From assembly GCA_964578835.1 (NCBI GenBank), contig CAZOEL010000156.1, positions 1-6,803 on the forward strand: DNA of 6,803 bases. Reading direction: 5' to 3'. A program made the position numbers and the translations under genes. This document shows, piece after piece, positions 1 to 6,803 of this stretch (positions within the stretch are counted from its first letter, which is position 1; each line of letters begins with the position of its first letter). The notes below the pieces were generated by a model. That model ran no database searches, had not been told where the DNA came from, and saw only the letters and a list, made by a program, of their open reading frames with translations. Origin of the DNA: CAZOEL01 sp964578835. GTDB taxonomy: Bacteria > Desulfobacterota > Syntrophobacteria > Syntrophobacterales > Syntrophobacteraceae.

Positions 1-134
1 TTATCGCCATAGCCCAAAGTCACCTTGAGGTTCGGATCGATGCTCCCTTCGGGATTCACTGTGCTATTATCGCCGGGCGTCGGGTTTGGGGGCGTCGGAG
101 GCGGGTCCGGCTTCGTATCGGGACCATCCTGGCT
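1..134 (-). other. Region: Pro/Asp-rich linker and S-x-DPN motif (residues 2224-2267, continues left)
   Basis: A charged, proline-rich hinge (PDTKPDPPPTPPNPTPGD) separates the helical region from what follows. It leads to the motif S2254-I-D-P-N-L-K2260 and then VTLGYGD at the window edge. The S-x-DPN motif followed by G-x-G is a known lead-in, in giant surface proteins, to a further beta domain that often begins with a (Y)xIxFEN strand. That domain would lie beyond the left edge and cannot be seen. The final partial codon is AA-, so the protein continues. Confidence 0.6.
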
Positions 135-3100
135 GTAGTCTGCCGCCGTGAGGCAGGCGTTGGTGTTGCGCTCGTGGGCCTCTATGGCTTTGAGGAAGAG
201 ATCCTGGGTGTTCTCATATGCAGAAAGCCGGTCTACAAGAGTTTTATTGACCGTATTGCTAATCTCTTTTGAGTAATTGTAAAAGTTCATGAATGTGTCA
301 TAGATGTCCATGCCCTTCTTCAAGATGCCTGCAGCATTGCTCAGCTTCGGAAAACTGTTCTTGAGATTTTGCTCTGTGAGCTTGAGGGCAGTAGACTTCA
401 TTGTATCGACGATATATCCGAGCGTGTTGAAATTTCCTCCCTGAGCGTGCTTTTGTGCTTTCAGTCCGGCTTCCGACATGGACGTAAGGATGGTCTTCAT
501 CAAATCGAAGAAGGCGTTGAGCTCTTTTACCGCCGCTACGTATTCGGCGCTTCCATTACCATATTTGTAGGCGAGCTCCGCCTGAGCTGAGAGCATTTTG
601 TTCGGAAGATCGATTCCCTGCTTTGCAAGGCTTGACAGAGTGAGCGTGGCCTTTGCGGCAATCAAACCGCCCTTGGAGAGCGCGTATCCGATTTCAGCGC
701 TGGTAAACTGGCTCAAGGCCTCCCAGGCGAATTGCCAATTTTTGAAAGCGTTTTCAACGTTTTGCCGGCTTTTCCAGCACTTGTCATAGGCCTCAGCCCA
801 CGCTTCACAATACTTGTCCGGGACTGTAACAAAGCGGTAGAGTCTCGATACGTCGAATGGGTAGGTTGGGTGGGGGACTCCAATCGTTTCCGCATCCAAA
901 AAGGCTGGACCGATAAGCTTTGAGCTGCTTGAAGAGTCCGTAGCCAAGACGAGCATGGAAGCTTCGGGTTCCTGCGGCTTTGCGGCAAGCGCAATAGCTT
1001 GGGCCATCACGAAGTCCTGCTCGACGCTCCCGCTCTCGAGAATGGAAGCCTCAGCCTCAACTGGCTCAAACCCCTGGCCTTGAACGATGATCCTCTGTAG
1101 CCCGAAGGGCAGGGGAGAGATCTCGTACGAGCCGTCTGCGTTCGTGTAAGCCGATGTAATCGGCTCTCCCGCTGCGTCTGTGATGCTTACCTTTAGATTC
1201 GCCAGCGGATGACCGCTGACTTCGGCCGTCACCCGCCCGGTCAGCATTCCCCCTGCTGATGAAAGAATCGCATCGACAGTCTGGTTTGGCGCTATTTGGG
1301 TGTTGATGCCCTTTGAGACAAAGGGAGTCTTTGTTGCTTCAGTCACCCAGAGATCGAAAAGTCCTCCGGGCAGGGAGTCGATAGCGTATTTCCCGTCACT
1401 ATCGGCAAAGAAGGCGAAGGATAGCTCGCCATCTTCCCTAACAGCTCTAAGCGTCCCTTCCATGGGATCTCCATTCTCATCGAGAACGGCGCCCTTTAGC
1501 TTTTTGCCGACGGGCAAATCGACGCTTGCCTCCGATGCCGGTGAAGAGATGGTGAGCGTCTGCCGGACTGCGCCAAGGCCATCGGCGAAGACTGTTATCT
1601 TGTAGTCTCCGGAAGAAAGACTGCCCAGGTTGCAGATGCCGGTTTCATCGCTGACGGAGCCAAGATCCGCTTCGGGGATGTTGATTCCCGAGGGCCGGAT
1701 GAGAACCGTCGCGCCTTTAACCGCATCCAATCCCGAGGCGAGCGAGCTCACTTTGACTGCAAGCGTGGCGCTTCCCGCCGCCAGGTTCCCTAAATCCATG
1801 TCGACATTCGGAGAGAGGGCTAGACCGGGAGCAGCGATGAACCCAACGTTACCGCCCATGATGAGCAGATCGACCGTATCTTCCGCAAGAATCAGGAACC
1901 GGAACCTTCCGGCCTCATCTGTGAAGGCTTTTTCTACGGCCTTTCCAGCCTTGAGGATCGTAACCGATTGCCCTTCGGCCGGTGTGACTCCATCGGAAAG
2001 CAGCACCTGTCCGGTGAGCTCAGAGGCCTCAAGCGAAATGGTCTTTTCATGGATCTCTTCACCAATAATTTCAATCTGCTGGCGGCCAAGCGACATGCCT
2101 CCCGCAGCAAGAGCCAGCAGATAGGTCCCCTCGGGAAGGAGAGAGAAGCTGAATTCGCCAGCATCCGTGGCTATTGACGATTCCGCCTGTCCATCCTCTT
2201 TAACGAGCACTATCTCCATGCCGGTCAGAGGAGTCCCGGTGCTCGTTTGAATCTTGCCCGAGATCTTTCCGCCCCGGCTTAGCATGATTGTCTCATTGGA
2301 GCCCGGGACCGAGGCCTCGATCCTTGCGGGAAGATATCCCTCGGCCTGCGCCCAGAAGGTGTGAGCTCCCAGGCCAAGACCCGTGAAGGTGAACTTTCCT
2401 TCTGAATCGGTGTGGGGAAAGGAGACAAAATCGAGCTCATTGGATGAGATGGCTGCGTTTTCAATGGGAGCTCCCTGGCTGTCGATTACTGTTCCCGAAA
2501 AGGTTCCTCCCAGCGCCAGGACCACTTCCACTCCGCTCGTCTCAGAGCCCAGGGAGACCTCAATATTGCTGATCTCTCCGGCGCCATAGCCTTCAAAATC
2601 TGCAACAACCGTGTAGACGCCAGGATCGAGTCCCGGGATGAGGAAGTTTCCTTGCTCATCGCTTATGGCTCCCTTTCCCACTCCTTTGTTCGTTGAGATC
2701 GCCCTTGCCTGGGCTCCCGCAACCGGATCTCCATCGGGAGTGACAACGCGCCCGCTCACGGCCCCTCCGGAGGAAAGGGAAATGACGAGGTTGGTCGTCT
2801 CTCCTTCCACTATTTCGATTGTCTGAGGATCGTGAGGAACGAAACCAGAGCTTTCGACGGTCACGGAAACGAGTCCCGCATCGATTCCTTCTAGGGAGAA
2901 GTAGCCCTCTTGATCGGTTTTGACCGTAACCACCTGCTCCGTATCCTGGTGGGTTACGGTGACGGCGGCCCCTTCGATTCCTTCTTCTGTATCCGAGCGG
3001 ATCAGCCTTCCGGCAAGATTCCCGCCATAATTGAGGATAACCTTCAAGTTCGAAAGCTGGCCGCTTTCAGGCACGGTGAACGTTCCCCCGGTTGCCGCGG

Positions 3101-6100
3101 TGCGGCCGTCTATATAAATGATGTACTCGCCCGGCGTGACGTCCATGAAGCCGAACGAGCCGTCATACCAGGCCCGGGTGAAATAGTCTTCCCCGGTGGT
3201 GATGTTGTGCAAAACCAGGGATGGGCGCTCGTAGCCTTCGAAGCCTTCGATAGTGAGAATCCCCGTCACGTTCTGATCGGGAAGGAAGGCCATCTCCCTC
3301 CTTACCAGATACATGAGCAGCTCCTGGACCACATTGGTGTGCATTCCATACTTCAACGTCTCGTTTGCCGCCTCGACAAGCGATCGGATATAGTCGCCGT
3401 AGGTCGTGCCAATGCGAGTTGTGAGGCTCGCCCAGTTTTTCTCCCATAGCGGGTGGGGAGGATCGGGACGGATTCGCTCTTCCATGGCCGTCCAGTCCAC
3501 GGCGTCTGTTGAGTCGCCTTCCTTGATGAGGAGGCTGTAGCTTGCATTGCTGTCAAGAGTTGCAACGGAATGCAACGTGATGTCGTGCTGCTCTCCAGGC
3601 CTGAGCACGCCGGCGCAAACGCGGCCGATCGAAACAGGTAGGATTTGGAGCGTTGCGCCAGCCTCGCTCTGTTTTTTGCCATCCGCCCACACCGGATGAT
3701 CGGAGGCTCCTTCAACGATGAGCATGGGCAGAGGCATATCCGCATCGCCCGTGTTCGCAATGTGGACGATACCCTTGAAGGCTCTTCCCACTCTCACCTT
3801 CTGTGGCAAGAGGAGCTGCGCTTCCAGCTTTCCTCCGCTTCCCGTTGTTACTTCGAATGCCCCGGAGAGAACGCTCTCGAGTCCATCAAGGGATATGATC
3901 GCATCATAGTAGCCCGGCGTCGCTCCGGAGAGATCGAAAGTGGCCAGCGCAGAGGTCGTATCTTCTATCAGGATTGATATTGCATCGATTATCGCATCGC
4001 CAAGACGAAGCTTTGCCTGAAGCGTTGGGACAAAGAGGCTTCCTGCGAAAGGAATCGTCGCATTGCCGGCGTTGGAAGCCTTGCTCAAGCCGAGAGAATC
4101 GAGCTTGAATTCGGCCCGGGAGAGCGTGAGGGAGTAGGATACGCCTGAACCGGAAAGAGATTCGGGATCGATCATGAGGTAGACGGTTCTGTTGCTCTCG
4201 GGCGCAGGGATGGCGAGCCTTGCGTCGAGCGTTCCGGAATCGAGGCCTCTCAAGTCGGAGCTCTGCGCGGTCGGCCCGGAGCCGTAGCCACAGTAGAGGC
4301 GCACCCGCCCTTCTTTGGGATTAGACTCGAGGCTCAGGAGCAATTGCTCTCCTGTCGCCTGATCGATCTTGAACCATTCCGTCAGGCCTGCTCCGGCAAA
4401 TACCCCTGTCTTTGGCTCGTCCACAAGCAGACTCTGAACTTCAAGCTCTGTTTCGGATGAGAGAGCGCTCAAATTGTTTTTCCAATTCACGCCCTCAAAA
4501 ACCTCGCCCTTAAAATTGGCTAGAACCTGCCATCGCCATGATCCCTCCGTTCCTCCCGGTGTTCTTACCGTAGCTTCAAAGATGGCGGATTCGCCCGGAC
4601 CAAGATTCACGCTCGAGAGACTCTCGCCTGCAACGATCGTTGCAACGCCCCTCATCGGAATATCCGCAACGAGGGTAATGCGATCATGCCATGGCCCTGC
4701 TGCTGCAGCGCTTCCCGTGTTGGAAACCTGCCATTTGATCTTCACGTTCTTTCCGGCTGCAACCTTCGATGGTCCTTCTACCCAGTCGACTACAAGGTCG
4801 ATTGCGGACTGAGCCGTCTCGACGAATTCGAAAGCTCCGATGTCAGCGTAGAGATCGTCTTTGGGAAGCCCGGTATTTGCGGTGCGGGGATCATCGTAGC
4901 GGGGAGCTTCCATGAAGTCTTGAGCAGGGGCGGCCGTGGAGTCGGCTGCGTCGATCATGGGGCTGAGGTATTTCAAACGGAAGTTGCCTTTTGCTCCATC
5001 CACATAACGGGGATCTACCGAAACATTTCCATTGATCCCTGTCTGGTCTGCTGTGCTCCTGTAGTGTACGGAGCCTGAGCCCTCCGGAGCCCATACATTG
5101 CTGTAGCGCACCGAGCCCAGGGTCCCGAAATCGAATTGAACGCCCGATTCGAGGCTGTTTGTGGCGATGGAGTTTGCCACATCCAGAACGCCGCCATGGA
5201 CCAGAAGGGCGATGCGGTTGTCGTCGAGCGTACAGTTCACGACCTGAACGGCCGCTCCCGGATGAGCGCATATCGCTCGATCTATTCCGGTCAGGATGGA
5301 GCTTTGGATTGTTGCGCTCCCGCCCCAGGCGAGCACGCCATCGAAGAAGGCTTCCTTCAGAACGGAGTTCGAGATATTAAGAAAAGCGCTTCCCGTGGTT
5401 TTGATCATGCCCGTCTGATCCCAATTCCCGCTCGAAGTCCCAGCCCCGTAGCTCAGGATGGCGTGATCGAACGTCGCCTTTGCGCTATCCAGGTTGATCG
5501 ACTTCCAGTCTCCTGCGGAAGGAGTCGTCTTATTTCCGTCTCCGTTGCTGTCTCCTCCCACGGAGTCGTCCTTGATCGATGTGAAATAGACAGGCTGGGC
5601 GGCGTTGCCCTCCACAATGAGCTCTCCTCCGGGCTGGACGATTATCCCGGTGAGGGAATCAAATTTAACGACAGCGCCCGGTTTGATGTTTAGCCTTATC
5701 CCGCTCGGAACAGTGACATTGCTCGTGATGCGGTGCATGAATGTCCCGAGCCATGTTTCATCGCCGGTTAGAGCTCCTGCATGGCTTGTCTTTTGGTAAT
5801 ACTGGTGGAGGTTGTCGTTGAAGTTGAATTGTCCCGCTCCTTGAATGACGAAACCGTTCCATGAGCCCGGAATCGGTCTGGAGCCGCCTTCGTCGAAATT
5901 CGTATCGCCTCCCGCCGAGTCGTCGGCGAGAGAGGTGAAGACGATTGGAGACTCAGTAGAGCCGGAGGCGTTCAGGATCGCTCCATCTTCTATGATGATT
6001 TGTGTCCCGTCCGCGAATTTCACGACGGCTCCCGGTTCGATCGTCACTGTGACGCCCGAGGAAATAATGACTTCTCCTTCTACAATGTGAACGGAATCCG

Positions 6101-6803
6101 CACTCCAGGTTTCATCTGCTTCGATGCGACCCGCATGCCACACGACCGAATTGTTGACCAGCATAGGTTTGACAATCTCTCCCAGGATATCGGAGGAGGC
6201 GTTTCGGAAAGTAGCTCGAAGTTCATAGCTCCCATCCGCAATATCTCTAGTATCCCACGAAAGACTTCCCAAAGCAGGCAAGCCCCTTCCCAATTCGAGC
6301 CTCCGTCCGTAGCCATGGATGGAAATTTGCACGGTAATTCCTGAGCCTGCAGCGAACGCCTCCCATTCAATGAGCTCAATGTCATGAAAAAACGAGCCCA
6401 TGGATTTGGCAAACTGGAATACCGGGCCGTTGTGCGCATAGACGGTTCCCGCTTCAGCCCCAGAATCGCCGGATGCAGATGTGACGTTCTCACTCGGCAG
6501 ATCTAAAGTGTTTCCGTAATAGAGTGCTATCCGACCTCCGCCTCCTGCCGCGTTCGATCCAGCATTCCCGTTGGCGCTGATCGATCCTGAACCGTTGATG
6601 TTCAATGCGGCGATAAAGACGGAGCCGCCGGCGCCGCCTGCGTTGTTTCCACCTCCGCTCATTCCATCCGCAGAGATTTCGCCATTGAGAAGAAGGGTAT
6701 CAAAAACAAAAAGACGCATTGCGCCGCCGCCGACCGACCAGCCGCCGTAAGCGCCTCCTCCCGCGGAGCCGAGATCTGTCGGTTGCTCCCTATTCCCATA
6801 GAC
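1..6803 (-). CDS. Internal fragment of a giant multidomain surface/secreted protein (beta-helix, CARDB, PPC-like, nine carboxypeptidase-regulatory-like repeats)
   Basis: The frame is open for 2267 codons with no stop, entering at the right edge (first codon GTC, Val) and leaving at the left edge on an incomplete codon AA-, which can only be Lys or Asn. Both termini are therefore missing: no start, ribosome binding site, signal peptide, membrane anchor or sorting signal can be seen. The translation is coherent throughout, with recognisable beta-rich extracellular modules in a plausible order, a low cysteine content (I count 8) and many Gly, Ser, Thr and Asp residues, as expected for an exported protein. 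No enzyme active site is evident. The family resemblance is to giant surface proteins of environmental bacteria (PVC group, Omnitrophota and similar), where these domains serve adhesion, carbohydrate contact or cell-surface architecture. The role here is inferred. No frameshift or in-frame stop was seen, so it looks like an intact gene cut only by the window. Confidence 0.96.
135..857 (-). other. Region: helix-rich domain of unknown family (residues 1983-2223)
   Basis: After the beta-repeat array and a loose linker (1936-1982, containing a five-serine run SSSSS), the sequence changes character. Ala, Lys, Leu, Glu and Phe dominate, and long amphipathic helices are likely: AEAYDKCWKSRQNVENAFKN, IAAKATLTLSSLAKQG, MLSAQAELAYKYG, YVAAVKELNAFFDLMKTIL, ILKKGMDIYDTFMNFYNYSK and LFLKAIEAHERN. 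I estimate six to eight helices. Two cysteines ten residues apart (C1999, C2009) and a third near the end (C2217) could pair. I do not recognise the family and see no catalytic motif. The frame stays continuous with both flanks, so it is part of the same protein. No segment looks long and hydrophobic enough for a transmembrane helix. Confidence 0.6.
999..3272 (-). repeat. Tandem array of nine carboxypeptidase-regulatory-like repeats (residues 1178-1935)
   Basis: Nine consecutive units of 79-89 residues share the pattern G-x-(V/I/L)-x-G-x-(V/I)...P-(V/L/I)-x-G-(A/V)-x-(V/A)...(T/S)-D-x-x-G-x-(F/Y)-x-(F/I)-x-x-(L/I)-x-x-G-x-Y-x-V, the hallmark of CarboxypepD_reg-type beta-sandwiches. By my reading the units are: 1 at 3272-3024, 2 at 3023-2766, 3 at 2765-2508, 4 at 2507-2271, 5 at 2270-2025, 6 at 2024-1773, 7 at 1772-1506, 8 at 1505-1251 and 9 at 1250-999. 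Several join through a Gly-Gly or Gly-Lys hinge. Units 2-4 are closest to consensus. Units 1, 6 and 7 are more diverged; for example, unit 6 has AEDTVDLLI in place of the G-x-Y turn. The DNA of the units is well diverged. Such arrays act as rigid extended spacers that hold other domains away from the cell. They are not peptidases. Confidence 0.85.
3273..3836 (-). other. Region: unassigned connector, beta half plus helical half (residues 990-1177)
   Basis: I cannot name this region. Its first half looks like a beta-sandwich (VRVGRAFKGIVHIANTGDAD, then MPLPMLIVEG, LQILPVS and CAGVLRPGEQHDITL), resembling an Ig-like domain with an N-x-G-x-x-D turn. Its second half carries DW at 1103-1104 and then a run of likely helices containing LWEKNWASL, TYGDYIRSLVEAAN and VVQELLMYLVRREM. 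A similar DW...W..i...vG.tw..Y...L..nA..L..G pattern recurs in my memory of giant PVC-type proteins just before carboxypeptidase-regulatory-like repeats, so it may be a conserved adaptor. One cysteine (C1063) is present. Confidence 0.45.
3846..4109 (-). other. Domain: Ig/TIG-like beta module (residues 899-986)
   Basis: Immediately after the PPC-like module comes FKLDSLGLSKASNAGNATIPFAG, then LFVPTLQAKLRLGD, ATFDLSGATPGYYDAIISLDG and a closing AFEVT. The order (x-I/L-x-x-L/V...S-x-x-G-N-x-G...TI-x-x-G-x-x-F...a-x-L...f-D-L-s-g...PG-x-Y-d-v) matches the IPT/TIG-like modules that follow PPC domains in related giant proteins. It ends in a short Gly/Ser linker (TTGSGGK). The function is presumably structural. 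The boundaries are good to within about 10 residues. Confidence 0.55.
4113..4439 (-). other. Domain: PPC-like (pre-peptidase C-terminal) beta module (residues 789-897)
   Basis: The sequence PKTGVFAGAGLTEWFKID followed by TGEQLLLSLE, a YCGYGSGPT segment around C838-G841, IPAPESNRTVYLMIDPE and VSYSLTLS reads like the PPC fold. That fold has an opening yfk(i/v), a G-(E/Q)-x-L-x-(L/V)-x-L core, a short lyv.yG..PT strand and a closing (T)YYixv....YxLtl. The length of about 108 residues suits it. PPC domains are beta-sandwiches found in secreted proteins, often next to CARDB or Ig modules, and are thought to aid binding or stability. The G-Y-G...PT variant is common in giant surface proteins. Assigned by eye. 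Confidence 0.62.
4452..4802 (-). other. Domain: CARDB-like Ig fold (residues 668-784)
   Basis: The region opens with IDLVVDWVEGP, continues with VKIKWQVSNTG (W691, N695, G697) and a WHD at 705-707, has a LGPGESAIFEATVRTPGG stretch, and ends with a paired asparagine at 776-777 (VNWKNNLS). This order (DLvv, W-x-V-x-N-x-G, W-D, L-x-PG-x-S, final NN) is the CARDB (cell adhesion related domain in bacteria) signature. Its length of about 115 residues fits the family. CARDB domains are extracellular Ig-like folds used as spacers or adhesion modules. It follows the beta-helix cap with only a few linker residues. Confidence 0.78.
4824..5489 (-). other. Domain: right-handed parallel beta-helix and C-terminal cap (residues 439-660)
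   Basis: Short rungs rich in Asn, Gly, Ser and hydrophobic residues repeat roughly every 20-25 residues: FDHAILSYG, LNISNSVLKEA, ATIQSSILTG, VQVVNCTLDDN, LDVANSIATNS and VRYSNVWAPEG. This is the usual look of parallel beta-helix proteins (Pfam Beta_helix class). The region closes with DPRYVDGAKGNFRLKYLSPMID, beginning at D597, and with DIGAFEF at residues 654-660. That DPxFvd...GdfhLxxxSPaIDaG...DIGAfE pattern ends many bacterial beta-helices of the choice-of-anchor Q type. Such folds often bind or cleave polysaccharide, but I see no convincing catalytic Asp or Lys cluster, so a structural or binding role is more likely. Confidence 0.82.
5490..5783 (-). repeat. PGAVVKF module, copy 2 with DxNxDG loop (residues 341-438)
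   Basis: The second copy starts exactly 118 residues after the first, and HAG, DETW, PGAVVKF (375-381), FTS, DDSVGGD and W433 all keep that spacing. Its loop D418-S-N420-G-D422-G423-N424 matches the DxNxDG pattern of calcium-binding loops in dockerin-like and EF-hand-like sites. Calcium binding is an inference. Family members often show FTSxxDDxxGGDTNGDG...P..GDW at this point, and this copy fits that pattern more closely than copy 1. It leads directly into the beta-helix rungs. Confidence 0.8.
5844..6137 (-). repeat. PGAVVKF module, copy 1 (residues 223-320)
   Basis: This is the first of two tandem copies of a beta-helix entry module. It runs HAG, DETW, a PGAVVKF motif at residues 257-263, FTS, DDSAGGD and a conserved W315. 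From H223 to W315 it aligns with copy 2 without a gap, and by hand I count about 40 identical residues out of 93. The Asp-rich loop here is degenerate (D300-T-N302-F-D304), lacking the glycine of the canonical DxNxDG loop. The module is known at the start of right-handed parallel beta-helix regions of surface proteins. The corresponding DNA of the two copies differs widely, so the duplication is old. Confidence 0.8.
6138..6386 (-). other. Domain: Ig-like/fibronectin-type beta module (about residues 140-222)
   Basis: After the glycine-rich segment comes about 80 residues with the alternation expected of a beta-sandwich. It has an early tryptophan at residue 147 (IEWEAF) and a later WDTRDIADGSYELRATFRN block starting at W183. 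The W-D-T...DGSYxLRAT pattern is common in Ig-like repeats of bacterial surface proteins, where DGSY forms the turn before an edge strand. It probably acts as a spacer between the glycine-rich part and the beta-helix. The boundaries are approximate, and a domain search would be needed to name the family. Confidence 0.5.
6429..6803 (-). other. Domain: glycine-rich beta segment (residues 1-125)
   Basis: This stretch has clusters of three to four glycines alternating with short hydrophobic strands, for example LLLNGEISADG, GGSVFIAALNINGSGSISANG and GGGGRIALYYG. Similar segments (GGxGGSIxIxAxxLxGxGxIsANGG ... GGGGGRIAIYY) commonly precede beta-helix modules in giant bacterial surface proteins. 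They probably form regular beta-coil turns rather than a disordered tail. The segment continues to the right of the window, so how many copies exist is unknown. It ends near GTVYAHNGP. The assignment rests on pattern resemblance only; no named domain is certain. Confidence 0.6.

Noticed and set aside
1..3. Apparent TAA stop on the minus strand at the left edge
   Set aside because: It is out of frame. The last full in-frame codon is GAT at 5-3, and the remaining bases begin an AA- codon, which cannot be a stop.
1630..2124. Plus-strand open frame of 164 codons
   Set aside because: Its Ser/Pro/Ala-rich translation is typical of a frame antisense to a codon-biased gene. It lies opposite repeats 5 to 7 of the array.
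999..3272. DNA-level repeats or CRISPR-like array
   Set aside because: The periodicity of about 250 bases is protein-level only. The nucleotide sequences of the units are well diverged and have no identical short repeats with spacers.
2910..3449. Plus-strand open frame of 179 codons
   Set aside because: It lies antisense to the connector and first two repeats of the giant protein. No motif is recognisable in it, and the minus-strand frame fully explains the sequence.
5136..5693. Plus-strand open frame of 185 codons
   Set aside because: It lies antisense to the beta-helix coding region. Its translation is low-complexity and Arg/Ser/Val-rich with no recognisable domain, whereas the opposite strand gives a coherent beta-helix. 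It is a shadow.
6080..6493. Minus-strand open frame of 137 codons in a different frame
   Set aside because: It is out of frame with the giant gene and overlaps its Ig-like and first PGAVVKF modules. The translation has no domain-like pattern.
1..6803. Possibility that the region holds several separate genes
   Set aside because: There is no in-frame stop, no intergenic gap and no start with a convincing ribosome binding site between modules. The domain order matches a single giant protein.

Overview
The window lies entirely inside one protein-coding gene on the minus strand. Read from position 6803 down to 1, the frame whose codons begin at 6803 stays open for 2267 codons without a stop. It enters at the right edge without a start and leaves at the left edge without a stop, so the window holds an internal piece of a giant gene whose N- and C-terminal parts lie outside. 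I found no second gene, RNA gene, mobile element, CRISPR array, promoter or terminator. There is no intergenic sequence. The other open frames in the region are shadows of this gene.

The translated piece looks like an exported, multidomain, beta-rich surface or secreted protein. Residue numbers here count from the codon at 6803. In protein order it has: a glycine-rich segment (1-125); an Ig-like beta module (about 140-222); two tandem copies of a 118-residue-period module with PGAVVKF and DxNxD(G) loops (223-320 and 341-438); a right-handed parallel beta-helix closed by a DPRY...DIGAFEF cap (439-660); a CARDB-like domain (668-784); a PPC-like domain (789-897); an Ig/TIG-like domain (899-986); a connector I cannot name (990-1177); nine tandem carboxypeptidase-regulatory-like beta-sandwich repeats (1178-1935); a helix-rich island of about 240 residues (1983-2223); and a Pro/Asp-rich linker ending in SIDPNLK (2224-2267).

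This architecture (beta-helix, CARDB, PPC, carboxypeptidase-regulatory-like repeats, S-x-DPN) is typical of giant surface proteins from environmental bacteria such as Planctomycetota, Verrucomicrobiota/Lentisphaerota, Omnitrophota, Hydrogenedentota and some Deltaproteobacteria. The base composition is moderately GC-rich. I cannot assign the phylum more closely. I see no catalytic domain in this piece. The likely role is structural, adhesive or carbohydrate-binding at the cell surface, but that is inference from family resemblance. Nothing here points to a multi-gene system. The parts least explained by known families are the helical island and the connector before the repeat array.
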